The notes under the pieces were generated by a model. The model made no database searches. It saw nothing but the letters and a program-made list of their open reading frames with translations, and was not told where the DNA came from. A stretch of DNA of 64,000 bases from Petrosia ficiformis. Its lineage: Eukaryota > Porifera > Demospongiae > Haplosclerida > Petrosiidae. The stretch lies in the NCBI GenBank assembly GCA_947044365.1, contig OX345646.1, forward strand, positions 3,542,827-3,606,826. The letters are read 5' to 3'. Shown here one piece after another: positions 39,755 to 49,939 of this stretch (position 1 is its first letter; each line of letters opens with the position of its first letter). Both the position numbers and the translations under genes were made by a program.

Positions 39755-40909
39755 TATTAAATGCCGTGGAAAGCAATTGTAGGGATGGACCTGTGGGCTA
39801 TAAAACTTCCTAGTGAAATGATATATTATGTGATCATCCATACAATAAGGTACAACTCATCTCCAAAAAAACCATACATATATATTATGTAGCATATGAC
39901 TCGAAGGTAAAAACAACCCTTCATGATTTTGTCATGGGATATTTTGTCAAGTCAAGTACATTTAAACACTATTCAGTCATTTTGTACAGGAAACATATAA
40001 AATACATTAGTCAAGAAGCCTAATGATACCAAATTTCATTGGATTTCTGTATAAAATGACTGAATATGTATTCTGTGATGAATTGTACCTTTTAACATGA
40101 ACAGTGAATTTAATATTAATTTTGAATTTCTTTACACTATCACAAATTATTGATTTTATTAATACTGGAAATCATATAACACTACAATATATACTTGTAA
40201 GTCATGTTATAATATACTCACCCAATGATCAGTTGCATTAACATCTGCTCCATCAGTAATCACATCTTTTACTTTTTGTATATTTCCCTCCCATACTGCA
40301 TCACGTAACTGACGATTCTAAAGTAATTAGAAATAGTATAATATAAAATATGTTTTATTATAAATTATAATTCTCACTAATAAATTAATAACAAAACTGA
40401 TCATAAACTTGTTATAATTAATAAAATATCTCAAGTTAGTACATTTGTATACTCTATTACATGAATATATGTAATGTATTATTAGTTTAGTACTGGTGAG
40501 GAATTCAATTACCTGACTTTAAGTATAGTACAAATGTACAATATTATCAAATTATTATCCTATATCATGAGTCACATGATATAACAAAGTACTAATTAAT
40601 TTCTATGATTATGAGTTAATCATAGTCAATAGAAGTGTGGTCATTGTTCAAATACTCATTTGCTCTTTTTGTTCAGTAGCTTAATTTCAATATCTTTCTA
40701 TTATTATACATGTATATAATCAAGTTACATTCCTAAAATGTACAAGACTAGTGAAGAAAAGGATCCATCCACACATAATCTTACTTAAAACAGGATCCAT
40801 TACCAGTGATCAGTACTAATAATAATTATTATGTAAACAAATTTCACAGACACATGTATTATGTACATGTATATTGACATACCAATTGCTGTTGCTGGCG
40901 CCAATCCAT
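29834..40909 (-). CDS. Gene B: ankyrin-Roc-COR-CARD-like protein, ten coding exons
   Basis: Minus-strand exons: 40909-40883, 40317-40222, 37479-37381, 36385-36287, 34851-34788, 33456-31766, 31424-30974, 30441-30361, 30309-29938, 29841-29834. All junctions are GT..AG and the lengths sum to 2988 nt, 996 codons, with no internal stop. Predicted protein, 995 aa: about three ankyrin repeats (residues 10-107), P-loop GPPATGKTS (155-163), DSGGQ (329-333), TYHD (419-422), COR-like winged helix from about 500, a conserved post-COR segment (693-842), a Thr/His-rich linker, and a CARD-like fold (896-992). The start ATG at 40909 is chosen because a likely 5' exon (donor at 41302) has an in-frame TGA and no ATG intervenes. 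By family logic it is a cytosolic GTPase scaffold for death or immune signalling (inference). Gene A is a truncated paralogue; a further copy is expected past 64 kb. Confidence 0.85.
29938..30309 (-). CDS. Gene B exon: CARD-like death-fold domain
   Basis: A 372-nt exon, phase 1 in and phase 1 out. It encodes a short Thr/Ser-rich lead (TTTSDINSLP) and about 95 helical residues from HIILKKHTSELLGI to DDMLKQLSG. The heptad-like leucine pattern and the central LI-(x)5-V block resemble CARD domains. Many changes from gene A are conservative (for example DELYRSL/DEVYRSL-type), which hints at constraint on both copies. The class is assigned by eye. Confidence 0.55.
30361..30441 (-). CDS. Gene B linker exon
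   Basis: An 81-nt exon with acceptor TATAACTAG and donor ACAG|GTAC, symmetric phase 1-1. It encodes a polar linker (AHDPIQRDKGTNSQ, then SSHTTPHTTV). Gene A has the same exon plus an additional 72-nt phase 1-1 exon (8695-8624) just upstream, which gene B lacks; both arrangements keep the frame. Confidence 0.7.
30974..31424 (-). CDS. Gene B exon: post-COR conserved segment
   Basis: A 451-nt exon encoding LFLALAVALMGKENAPKM, a strand-rich middle (SVVLVDSYDWLELYYTGLPG) and a tail with HPSKLS, MVATCT and LTDERHLAWF. The CTE/HP and LTD-WF motifs recall the segment that follows COR in animal Roc-COR and related death-domain proteins, but I cannot name a domain with confidence. Strongly conserved with gene A (9803-9353). 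Confidence 0.65.
31766..33456 (-). CDS. Gene B exon: Roc-like GTPase and COR-like region
   Basis: A single 1691-nt exon. It starts in the middle of a Glu codon, reads KTKAIFSHAM, then ILRIAIMGPPATGKTS (G1 P-loop after a hydrophobic strand), STPIGNRPIR (possible switch I), WINVLDSGGQPQF (G3), LFLLIGTYHDHTH (G4-like) and FPVDNM. From IPIRWYMFEV to FTNPQYLLD is the COR-type winged-helix signature. G1 and G3 are about 170 residues apart, far more than in Ras or typical Roc domains, because of an extra acidic and Ser/Thr-rich segment. NKxD is replaced by TxxD, as in Roc proteins. Confidence 0.8.
33700..33880. repeat. Diverged member of the CAGCCACAATGG repeat-plus-tail family
   Basis: Degenerate units (CAGCTACAATGGCTTAGA and similar) are followed by CACTCAATGCCCAGTCTTAA and GAATAGTGGGT. 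The order matches 19017-19275. It lies within an intron of gene B. Confidence 0.6.
34788..34851 (-). CDS. Gene B exon: capping segment after the ankyrin repeats
   Basis: A 64-nt exon, acceptor CTATAG, donor GCAG|GTCAGT. It encodes FGFTARHKADTPEMRAVF and then IEA, a half ankyrin repeat that leads into the GTPase exon. The phase (0 in, 1 out) fits both neighbours. Confidence 0.75.
35549..36228. mobile_element. 680-bp Tc1/mariner-type non-autonomous element in a gene B intron
   Basis: The ends are inverted repeats of about 39 bp with one mismatch (CAGTAGAAGTCATAAAAAAG then TTAACGTTTCGTAATCGTT). TA is duplicated at 35547-35548 and 36229-36230. The interior has AAAACGATT-type short repeats and two diverged copies of a block of about 90 bp (with TGCTTCGTTA, AGGCGAGCG, TTGAAAGT). 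A similar block occurs near 51920-51990. Its right end falls only 58 bp from the ankyrin exon at 36287. Confidence 0.9.
36287..36385 (-). CDS. Gene B exon: ankyrin repeat 3
   Basis: A 99-nt phase 0-0 exon encoding one 33-residue repeat: FGRTPLHLAVAENKVEVVRL then LIMAGAQTNIPNK. The TPLHLA and VVRLL(I) motifs are canonical. One exon per repeat makes the array easy to expand or shrink without frame damage. Confidence 0.9.
37381..37479 (-). CDS. Gene B exon: ankyrin repeat 2
   Basis: A 99-nt phase 0-0 exon encoding FRWTPLHIAAFYNNVQVARI then LIDANANLDSLAK. It has the same boundaries within the repeat as the exon at 36287-36385, so the two probably arose by exon duplication. Confidence 0.9.
37901..38103. 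repeat. AT run and 123-bp foldback
   Basis: Bases 37930-37978 are a TA-rich run. Bases 37981-38103 form an inverted repeat with arms of about 53 bp (ATGGCTTC then GGTGTGTATCAGCAATATCA on both strands) around a short loop with GCCGAGGGC. Intronic to gene B. Probably a MITE. Confidence 0.75.
38890..39805. mobile_element. Longer relative of the 21366/43054 repeat family
   Basis: Shares ATTCAGTAATCT-GGC, AAACACA-CAG, TTATTA-TTTGATTAT and the closing GGAAAGCAATTGTAGGGATGG with the element at 43054-43526, in the same order. It also contains a TA-rich run at 39690-39756. The left limit is approximate. It lies in the intron between ankyrin exons of gene B. Confidence 0.5.
40222..40317 (-). CDS. Gene B exon: ankyrin repeat 1
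   Basis: A 96-nt phase 0-0 exon encoding NRQLRDAVWEGNIQKVKDVI then TDGADVNATDHW. LRDAV-EGN and G-A-VN are the usual N-terminal capping repeat features. Donor GTGAGT, acceptor TTTAG. Confidence 0.85.
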
Positions 40910-40954
40910 TTGTAGTGGTTTTCCAATGTGTTGAATTTCAGTATTATCAAATAT
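40883..40954 (-). CDS. Gene B exon with probable start codon
   Basis: A 72-nt exon; the ATG at 40909 gives MDWRQQQQL before the first ankyrin repeat. The upstream 45 nt are open in the same frame, but the likely preceding exon (ending 41302) carries an in-frame TGA four codons from its end and no ATG lies between. If a different exon precedes, the protein would be longer. Confidence 0.6.
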
Positions 40955-41301
40955 CTAAACAAAATAATGAGATAGTAACAAATTTATTTCACAGATTTCT
41001 GAAATTATAATGAGATACAAATGTAAAAAAGAGAAAAGTGTATTTGTATGACCACTGTTCGCTCAACAGAAGTTTTTTTTCCGATTGAAACATAAAATTA
41101 ACAATAGTAGAAGGAATTACTGTTATTTCATATACACTGGAATTGCAAGTTTGGCTACTCTTTTTTATGAAAGTGGAGGGGAAGTGCTGGTCTCCATAGC
41201 ATAACTAGTTTCACTGAGCAGTCTGTATTAATTCAGCTAATCAGCTAGACTATCATTATTCATTACTAATAATTATTCATTTATTATGTTAGAGAACTTA
41301 C

Positions 41302-41400
41302 TCTCCAGTTTCACTAGAGCTCTTCTCACCAGCTACTCCTCCAGGTGAAGGTGTGGCTCATACTGCAGTAGGTGTGGTTTATGTTTTACAATCTCCACTT
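41302..41400 (-). promoter_or_regulatory. Putative 5' untranslated exon and promoter of gene B
   Basis: Donor CTGGAGA|GTAAGTTC is conserved with gene A's upstream region (13787). Downstream bases CAGGTGAAGGTGTGGCTCA are also shared. The upper limit is unknown. It lacks the GC-rich block of unit 1. Confidence 0.4.
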
Positions 41401-42046
41401 TCAAGCATGGTAGCTGGTGATCTGTGTAGCCAGACTAAATATAGAGTCTACCTCATTATCTATGATTTCAGAAGCAGGAGATGAGGTTTATTTGTTGGAT
41501 AGACAAAATATTTATTACTCAACTTCAATCCAACCTCATTAATCATTATAATGTGGTTAGTCAATATTTTAAGATTTGTTTGATTGTGATAGTCTTTAAT
41601 ATAATCTTTAAAGTACAGACTACATAATACAATGTTTTTAGCAATGTTGATACAAAAATAAATACAAAAATAATCAACTGTAATAATAAATTTTAATACA
41701 AAAATACAAAAATAATAAATTTTAATGATACATTTTAATAATAAATTTTAATTAACACATCTCGCTGAATCAATTAGCACGCTCGTGCGCATTTTTAATT
41801 AGGTAGTACCTAAACTGCAACATACCCCTGTCAAATCTTATCTGTATTGTTATATTGTAATGATGAATTTAGTTATAGTTTTATACATTCACAGGGCTTC
41901 ATTTCATCATCCTCTTCTGTATAGAGTAATGAGTCTTCATTTATTCATTTGTGGGACTTAAATGTATTACACTGAACATATCTTCAATGAGGTTAGTCAT
42001 TAGTTATTTCACTATACATATGTGATCTTAGTAGTTCATTAATTAA

Positions 42047-42582
42047 CCCTTAGAGGACTGAGCCTGTTTTTCAAAATTCTTCCCATTTCCAACACTGGTG
42101 ACTCTATTGCATATAATGTGGCCACCGCTCACTTTCTCTACCCCAAACTTGGCTCCTTTTCCGACATGGAGTACTATGTAGTGCTCTCCCTCTTTTGACT
42201 AGAACTAGGGCTAACAAAATGACCCTACTGCATGTTGGCACCAGCTACACCCACGATTTCAGGTTTCACAGCAAGGAAAATGCATCAGGTACCCACCAGA
42301 GTGCGTGGGTGGGGTCACAAAAATGCAAAATTCATCAGCAGCGAGGGGGCTGCGTCCCCTTCGAACCCCCGCATTAACGGGGGGACACCCCCCTTTAAAA
42401 TCCCCCCCGTGAATATTATTTAGGCTAAAGGGCGGCCAAAAAAACATCAACTTTTTAAGCCTCGTTCATCAGCTTGTGTCTGACGCCAATTACAAGCATT
42501 TGGACAGCTTCGTGTAGCTCGGAACAGACGGCGAGCCATGTAGGGGTGAAATGTCACATATGTGACATCAGTCTTCTAAGGG
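42047..42582. mobile_element. piggyBac-like non-autonomous element, TTAA target
   Basis: Inverted ends CCCTTAGAGGACTGA and CCCTTAGAAGACTGA (14 of 15 bases) are flanked on both sides by TTAA (42043-42046 and 42583-42586). The equivalent site in unit 1 near 14430 has a single TTAA and no insert. TTAA duplication is diagnostic of piggyBac-type transposition. At 536 bp it carries no transposase. The interior is unusually GC-rich, with C and G runs at 42340-42420. Confidence 0.85.
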
Positions 42583-43053
42583 TTAATGTCATCACACTAT
42601 TTGGTTATTTTGTATATAAAGACAATAAAACTTCAGTAAGGTATGGTGGAGTAATTCGGTTACCAATTTAATGTTTGATAATAACAAATGGACCACAGTC
42701 AGTACCAGCATCATATACTGATTCTTAACACTGCTTTCAATTCCCAATACCGTCCCTTTTGTAATATACATGTAGGAGGGACAGCAATCACGAGGCTATA
42801 GGTATAACATCTACAATGAAAAATGCATACATAATATGATATATACATGCAGAATCGCCAGAATGTGTTGAAACTTCAAAGATACCTGGAGATAGCATTA
42901 ATAAAAAGAAAATGTTTCTCTTGCTTGTAACTGCATTCAATGAAGGATCACCTATTTGTCATCTGTGTGTACTGGAGTGAACCTCTTGCATGTACATTTG
43001 GTGTTAATGCAATCACGAAATTCATAGCTATTGAAGATGATGTTAGCAATGAA

Positions 43054-43526
43054 ACAAGTGTGTATAGAGAAAAAAACATCCCTATGATTGCTTTACTAAT
43101 TTAAGTGAAGATAAATGTATCCTATGACTGCTTTGTGGTGTCCAGAATTCAGTAATCTTGGCTAACTTGATCAAGCCCGAAACACATCAGCCTATTATAG
43201 TTATTATTTTGATTATTTACTCCGTTTACCTTTTAAAGAACCTTGTAGAAATTTATGAATATATTTCAGGTAGAATAGCTAGCTATTAGTTCCAGTTTCT
43301 ACGTAAGCTACACAGCTTTCTTTCTGGTCGTTTGTAGAGCTTGAGCATGCGTTTCATTTACACGCCACACCCATTAATTGTCTGTACCCCCAGGAATGAC
43401 GTAACTTCCTTCATCACATATACAATGCATACACGGCATAAGTGACACAATCATATATATGTATATATATATATATATAGTTCGAACCCTTGGGAAAGCA
43501 ATCACAGGGATCCCCCTGCGGGCCAT
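43054..43526. mobile_element. Repeat element related to the 21366-21902 insertion
   Basis: Starts ACAAGTGTGTATAGAGAAAA and ends GGATCCCCCTGCGGGCCAT. Inverted subterminal words ATCCCTATGATTGCTTT and AAAGCAATCACAGGGAT match those of the unit 1 element in reverse orientation. A TA run is at 43450-43480. No ORF is seen. Confidence 0.65.
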
Positions 43527-43750
43527 AAAAAAACTGTGTTTGTGAATGGTGAAAATGCTTTCCACTTATTTTCACACATAAAACAGATATTCCAGACAAC
43601 ATGTAGGTTAATTGTTGGGTATTAAGACATGAGAAAGTCATAATAAATTAATTGATAATCACCATAGCAATCATTAGGAAACTTTTTTTCCTTGAAATAA
43701 TATATAATACATATCTTGTTTCAATTATTTATGTTTTATTTTCTTCACAG

Positions 43751-43824
43751 ATTCTCAGAGAAGAGTTATAGTTGAAAATGCTATTAGAGTTTTAGTATCT
43801 TTAATGAAATCTACTACTGATGAG
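43751..43824 (+). other. 74-nt exon-like module, unit 2
   Basis: Same TTCTTCACAG and GTTAATT flanks and the same length as 15140-15213 and 15474-15547, with the same single open frame. A 3' half copy ends at 44507 (through AATGAAATCTACTACTGATA), so unit 2 also had two modules, one now damaged. Confidence 0.4.
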
Positions 43825-43871
43825 GTTAATTACATATATATGAAATGATGAGTGTAAATTTACGTATGTAT

Positions 43872-44253
43872 TAGGGCTGGGATAAAGGTTGCAAAATAAC
43901 ATTCAAAGCTTTGTCACCAAAAACGAATGAATATTCGAACGTTCGCATGTGTTTTTATCAATGTTGCTTTTACCTTGACTGGCTAAAGAATGTCTCTAAA
44001 ACTGGATTATTGCTTTATAATGAGTACTAGTGTTGTTCCTCTCACTGATTCTACTTAGCATCGGTGGACTGAAAAATGAGACAGAAGCAGCCAACAACAC
44101 AGTCTCAACGTTTCTGGAACACATCCACATTATTGACCACATGTTTAGATTGCACAAGTGGGGGTGGCAGGAAAGATTCAAAAGGAGAAATATAGCTTCG
44201 AATGGACAGCAAACAAACGAAGATTCGAACATTTGAACCTTTTCCCAGCCCTA
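43872..44253. mobile_element. 382-bp hAT-type MITE
   Basis: Inverted ends TAGGGCTGGGATAAAGGTT and TAGGGCTGGGAAAAGGTT, with TCGAAT/ATTCGAA words inside both. The flanking octamers GTATGTAT and ATATGTAT agree at seven of eight bases, as an aged 8-bp target duplication would. Small frames inside have no motif. Confidence 0.7.
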
Positions 44254-44507
44254 ATATGTATACTTGTACTTGTACATGTATACATGTATGTGACTGGGAC
44301 TGTATACAATGTGATGTGTAAGAATGTGTAGTTTTATAAGCTTACTGTTCAGCCATTTTGTAATCATTGTCTAATACATTATTGAAGTCTAATATAAACA
44401 AGTTATGTATGTAATGTTTATGCATTAAAATAGTGATTACCCTAGTAATCCATAGCTGTTTATTTTCGCTCATTGTAGTATCTTTAATGAAATCTACTAC
44501 TGATAAG

Positions 44508-45340
44508 GTTAATTACAAAACATCACATTATTTGGTTTCATATCATGAAGTGGGATATCATCAAATTATCTGTTTGCCAAAATAAATCATAAGACATATT
44601 CCCTCAGGAATTTAATGTACTCTCAGAATGCATTAATTTTAGTCAAATTCATCTTTGACTTCAAAATGTGGAGGACATAGGATATGTGAAATCTCAGATC
44701 CTCTACATGTACATATACATGTATGAAATCATGATTGCATGTACAAGTGTTTGTGTGACTACGACTATATATGTACATGTACAATGAAATGTGTAAGAGT
44801 GTATACTTTTACAAATGAAACTGCTTTTTGTTCACCCATATAAAAGAAGCAAATCAGCTAGTTTAAAACTGGAATTTTGAACTCTAGGTTATGTATACAT
44901 GTACATGTACATGTACATGTACTTGTAGTTCTGTTTAATTTCATACAATGAATCATTTTTCTATGATAAAGGACACATTTGATCATTAGTTATGCTAGTA
45001 CTTACCCATAATCACTTGATTTGAAGACACTTTTACTTAGGGCTGTAACAATTATTGGATCTCTTCGAATATTTGTTTGTTACTATGGTATTCAAATGTA
45101 TTTTTAGCATTTGACTATTCTTTAAAATTGCAGAAATTCAACAAGTGAAATTATAATTGCAAAAAAATGGCTGCAAAAGACATTCCTTGCTACCGACTTT
45201 CTATATCTGTAGAGTACTAAATGAAAGTATGTGTGTACATGTATAATTACCTATATAATAATAAGGAGGTTGTTTGTTAGCTTTAAAAATAATAGTAATT
45301 GATCTGAGTGTATTCGTGTACGAGTGTACGTGTACATGTG
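44508..45340. other. Unassigned DNA with a possible hAT end
   Basis: Around 45039 the words TAGGGCTGTAACAATTATTG and TTCGAATATTTG resemble a hAT terminus, but no partner end was found. There are TACATGTA clusters near 44890. No gene is seen. Confidence 0.35.
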
Positions 45341-45745
45341 TATATATAGTACATGTGTATATACAGTATGTATATACAGTATGTATGTATATACAGTATG
45401 TATATACAGTATGTATATACAGTATGTACATGTTTATACAGTATGTATATACAGTATGTATATATAGTATGTGTATACAATATGAATATACAGTATGTAT
45501 ATACAGTATGTATATACAGTATGTATATACAGTATGAATATACAGTATGTATATACAGTATGAATATACAGTATGTATATACAGTATGTATATACAGTAT
45601 GTATATACAGTATGTATATACAGTATGTATATACAGTATGAATATACATTGTATATACAGTATGTATATACAGTATGTATATACAGTATGAATATACAGT
45701 ATGTATATACAGTATGTATATACAGTATGAATATACAGTAGGTAC
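45341..45745. repeat. 12-bp minisatellite GTATATACAGTA
   Basis: About thirty near-perfect 12-mers (GTATATACAGTAT-type), with occasional GAATATACAGTA variants. The long Tyr/Ile/Cys/His/Thr/Val frames on both strands are its translation; a repeat whose period is a multiple of three keeps all frames open. Confidence 0.95.
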
Positions 45746-47126
45746 ATGCACAAATTGCACATGTATGTAGTGACAAAATAAGTAGAAAACAGTCTTGTGT
45801 CTTTAATCATCAATGAAATAGGTGGAGCTAGAAAGTGATCTTTATGGCAGAAAGCTTAGAGCCAGCTCGATGTTGTAATAGCCACTTCTTCAATTGTACT
45901 CACTGTCAAGATGTACATGTACGTGTGGTTCGACATTGATAGCCTTCCAACAAGTTGAGTCGTGTTTCCATGTACTCTTATGTTATCTTTTGAAAGGGGT
46001 GAAATGGCAAATGTGAGTAGTGAAATTGTCTTAAATTGTTTTAGGAAAAGCTTGTATTTTAGTTTGATCCTTGTATAATTTGAAGGCTGTTGGTAGATTG
46101 ATCGAATTCTCAGTTGTCCAGAATTTTGCTAAACGACACATAGACATACAGAAAACCTAATTGTGGTACCCTCTACTCCACCTACGTGGATGAAGGTTGA
46201 TAAGAAAGAGGTTGTTGGTCAGCTTTAAAGATAATAGTAATTGATCTGTACATGTACATGTGTGTGTGTATGTATGCATGCATGCATGCATGTGCTGTAT
46301 GTATGTCTGTATGTACATGTAGATGGATCTAACTACATAAATGTATATGTGTACATGTACATATACATGTATGTATGTACTGTGTACATATATATGTATG
46401 TACATTGTATATATTTATGTACAATATACACATGTATGTATGTGTATGTGTATGTATATACATGTACATGTACATTATTAGTATCTCTGCATGTGTGCAC
46501 ATATAATTACATGTACATGTATATGTGCAAACCATACATCGACACGTACATTTATTATGCCTGTACGTGTGTATACATATACATGTATAATAAATGTGGT
46601 AGTATTATGATTGTATATACATGTACAGCTGTACATGTGATTATATTTAAGTATGTATGAATGTACATGTGTATACACATGTATACGGTTGTGTGCGTGT
46701 GAATGCGTGTGTGTATGTCTGTCTGTGTGTGTATGTAATTGCAAGTATATACATGTAAATGTATTTGTATGCATGTACGTGTATAGGTGCAAAGGTAGTT
46801 ATCAGTTGTGTTATAATAGTGTTACTAGTAACAGTTTATCTACTGATAAGGATATGATAATGAATATCCTTCATCTCAGAACCATACATACACATTCTCA
46901 TGTGCATGTATATTTATCATAATTATGTATCTATTCATATATCTATCTCCAGTAATTCATTTCATCAATCAATTCATTCATCTACCTGTCTGTGTATTTA
47001 AATGTGACTAAATACTAATACTGATATATGTGACACTGGTCTGGTACATAGTGTACATTATACATTTTGTATATACAAACATTCCATACAACATTAATTT
47101 TCACATTATATACAATATGTTACAGC
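45746..47126. repeat. TGTA/CATG-rich cryptically simple DNA
   Basis: From about 46240 to 46780 the sequence is built of TGTATG, TACATG and CATGCATG steps, which again open long artificial frames. 45746-46230 is unassigned. No gene is seen. Confidence 0.7.
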
Positions 47127-47132
47127 AAATAT

Positions 47133-47298
47133 GCAGGGGTGTGGAAATAGTGAGCTAATTGCCAGACATTCTGGCTTGTTTTCACTACTCTTGTCCTGCT
47201 CCCCATATACTTTGTATACAGTTCAGTTTTAATTTACCAGACCTTCACTAGATTTATCGGACAATGTCCTGCATGACTGGCTGTTTCCACACCCCTGC
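47133..47298. mobile_element. 166-bp MITE with GCAGGGGTGTGGAAA ends
   Basis: Inverted ends GCAGGGGTGTGGAAATAG and GCAGGGGTGTGGAAACAG. AAATAT flanks both sides (47127-47132 and 47299-47304), possibly a 6-bp target duplication. A fragment of the same family is at 29273-29330. Confidence 0.65.
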
Positions 47299-47632
47299 AA
47301 ATATGAGTATGTACATGTATGTGTATATTACAATTAAAGTGTTTATATACATTTATATAATAATGCCATTGTCTGTCTGTCAAACTCACCAGCAACAAAG
47401 ACCCAGAAAATTAGACATTGACCAGACACTTTGGTGTGACGTAATAAAAGAAGGCGTTAACAGTAAATTTGAGATTTTAGCATTATAAAGAAGATTGGAG
47501 AATATGTAGACAAATAATCACCAACAAAATTAGACAAAGAGAGAGAAGAGCAGAGAGTTCGGGAGATCTTAGCGTAGAGAGAGACATACATGTACATGTA
47601 GACAAACACGGACAACATTAACTGAGAAACTG

Positions 47633-48302
47633 AACTAACATCTGATAGAGATTCTCATGCATGTAGATGTTTCCTGTGCACAAGACTAAATAGAGATAGA
47701 CAAACAAACACAGACAATACTAACTGAGAGAAGCCCAGCTAACATCCAATAGAGAGATAGACATAGAGCGAATGAGTCTGTAGTGTACTACTGTACTGTA
47801 GAAGGTACTACACATTCCTACATGTGGCTTAAACTGCTGAAGGCATTATTAAGCTAGTGTACATGTATATAATTATGTGTGTATGACATACATGTATGTA
47901 CATACATGTTTGTAACGGGATATGTTGGTATACATGTACATGTACATGTATATCAAACATGGTGACAGTGCTGTATACTAGGTCTGCAACAGCCCATACA
48001 TTTTGTTATCATGATATTTGTTTCCTAAACCATATTATGTATATCTTGATATACATAATATACAATTACATGTATATGTTAGCCAGCCCTTGTGGTATAA
48101 AAAGTATAGGTCTACATGAGGACACTCCTATATGTATACAAGAGTTGTGTTAATGGACAACATTAATTAATTAACCCTTTAATAACCAAAACAAGTTTGA
48201 CATGTTTTTATGTGTAGATAGCTTTTTTTATTGTCAGGAAAGAAACAATTAAGATGAGAGTCTGAAAATCAGTCATCTTGGTCGAGGAGAGTGGAGAGAG
48301 GG
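47633..48302. repeat. Donor copy of a 670-bp direct duplication
   Basis: Almost identical to 49181-49850, 1548 bases away. Internal words (GATAGACAAACAAACACAGA) also repeat locally. No gene is seen. The second copy lies inside a hAT element. Confidence 0.9.
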
Positions 48303-48831
48303 GAGAGGGGGGGATTGTGAATTTGAAAAACTTTGATGGGGTGACGTACAAGCTGGTTATCATAATGTGCTTATTGACAAACAATTAAATATGATTAGAA
48401 TAAATATGTCTCAATTAATAAAAATACAGTACATGTATAATTATTATGATGACGAATTTCATTGAATGAAATGAATCAATCTGATTGGTAGAGCTGTTTA
48501 TCTGACTCTGATACAACTATTATATAGTTATGTACTCAGATCTTCCATCTTTTATCACAATTAAGTAAAGATGTACCGATATTCCAATAACAGATATAAT
48601 AGCATGTTGTTTTACCGATACCAATATAAACTGATCCGATAATTGCCATCTAATACATGTATAAGAGTCACATAACTCACTCTTCATGTTTTATCATCTT
48701 CAGACCATTTCAAAAAAGAAATAAATGATTGGAATAACTCAAGATAATAATAATTATAATCAATAAATATATGAAGTACTATTATTTTTATTGTTGACTG
48801 ATATTAAATCTAAGGGGTTCAGTATGTGTAT

Positions 48832-49071
48832 TTATCTCCAACAACTTACATGTATCTCTTTCCTTTTAGCGTCTTCATCCTCCTTATTCTTCAGATATTC
48901 TGAATACTTACTACGATTACACGATTCCAGGTGCTTTACAACATTAGTAGTTGTGTAGCTCTTTTTGTCTTTCCCACCACAGGCAACAGATTTGTTGCAT
49001 AATTTACAAATGGCAAACCTTTCATCACTAGCAACTTCAAAATACTCCCATATTGGTGAACGCTTAGCCAT
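48832..49071 (-). pseudogene. BED zinc-finger exon of a hAT transposase
   Basis: From ATG at 49071: MAKRSPIWEYFEVA, then CKLCN, a GGKDKKSYTTTNVVKHLE segment and SCNRSKYSEYL. This is a BED finger with CxxC, H and a terminal C/N-rich end. A donor (GATACAT|GTAAGTTG) near 48847 suggests it was the first coding exon. The catalytic exons are absent between it and the left terminus, so the element is non-autonomous. Confidence 0.7.
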
Positions 49072-49180
49072 TATGAGGAATTGATAACGTCTTGATGAAC
49101 TTTAACAGTTGTAGAAAAAAACCCACGTGGCTCCCGTTACTGCACATGTGCAAATATAATAATTTTATTTCAATAAACTC

Positions 49181-49850
49181 AACTAACATCTGATAGAGAT
49201 TCTCGTGCATGTAGATGTTTCCTGTGCACAAGACTAAATAGAGATAGACAAACAAACACAGACAATACTAACTGAGAGAAGCCCAGCTAACATCCAATAG
49301 AGAGATAGACATAGAGCGAATGAGTCTGTAGTGTACTACTGTACTGTAGAAGGTACTACACATTCCTACATGTGGCTTAAACTGCTGAAAGCATTATTAA
49401 GCTAGTGTACATGTATATAATTATGTGTGTATGACATACATGTATGTACATGTACATACATGTTTGTAACGGGATATGTTGGTATACATGTACATGTATA
49501 TCAAACATGGTGACAGTGCTGTATACTAGGTCTGCAACAGCCCATACATTTTGTTATCATGATATTTGTTTTCTAAACCATATTATGTATATCTTGATAT
49601 ACAATGTATACAATTACATGTATATGTTAGCCAGCCCTTGTGGTATAAAAAGTATAGGTCTACATGAGGACACTCCTATATGTATACAAGAGTTATGTTA
49701 ATGGACAACATTAATTAATTAACCCTTTAATAACCAAAACAAGTTTGACATGTTTTTATGTGTAGATAGCTTTTTTTATTGTCAGGAAAGAAACAATTAA
49801 GATGAGAGTCTGAAAATCAGTCATCTTGGTCGAGGAGGGTGGAGAGAGGG
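49181..49850. repeat. Captured copy of 47633-48302 within a hAT element
   Basis: The same orientation as the outside copy, with a handful of substitutions and a few short indels (for example one TACATG step and an ATAATA/ATG difference). It sits between the right terminus and the start of the BED exon. Confidence 0.85.
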
Positions 49851-49939
49851 TAAAATTCGATACAGATATTTACCAATAAACATGATATCGGTACCGATCC
49901 GATTATTAGACCGATAATCGGTACATCTTTACAATTAAG

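Larger units (their letters stand above)
48566..49931 (-). mobile_element. hAT element containing captured flanking DNA
   Basis: Inverted ends TAAAGATGTACCGAT are perfect over 15 bases, with further CCGAT words inside. The 8-bp target duplication CAATTAAG is perfect (48558-48565 and 49932-49939). Inside is one BED zinc-finger exon on the minus strand. Then 49181-49850 copies the DNA at 47633-48302, which lies outside the element. Short homologies (ACTAACATCTGATAG at one side, GGAGAGAGGG at the other) sit at the junctions. The rest of the transposase is gone. Confidence 0.85.

Noticed and set aside
42195..42450. Overlapping 60-codon frames in the GC-rich TTAA element
   Set aside because: Open on both strands because of GC-rich composition; no transposase motif.
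45201..45813. Open frames of 108-191 codons on both strands rich in Tyr, Ile, Cys and Val
   Set aside because: They translate the 12-bp minisatellite, whose period is a multiple of three and therefore keeps every frame open.
46157..46922. Frames of 68-139 codons rich in Tyr, Met, Cys, His and Thr
   Set aside because: Derived from TGTA/CATG simple sequence and present on both strands.
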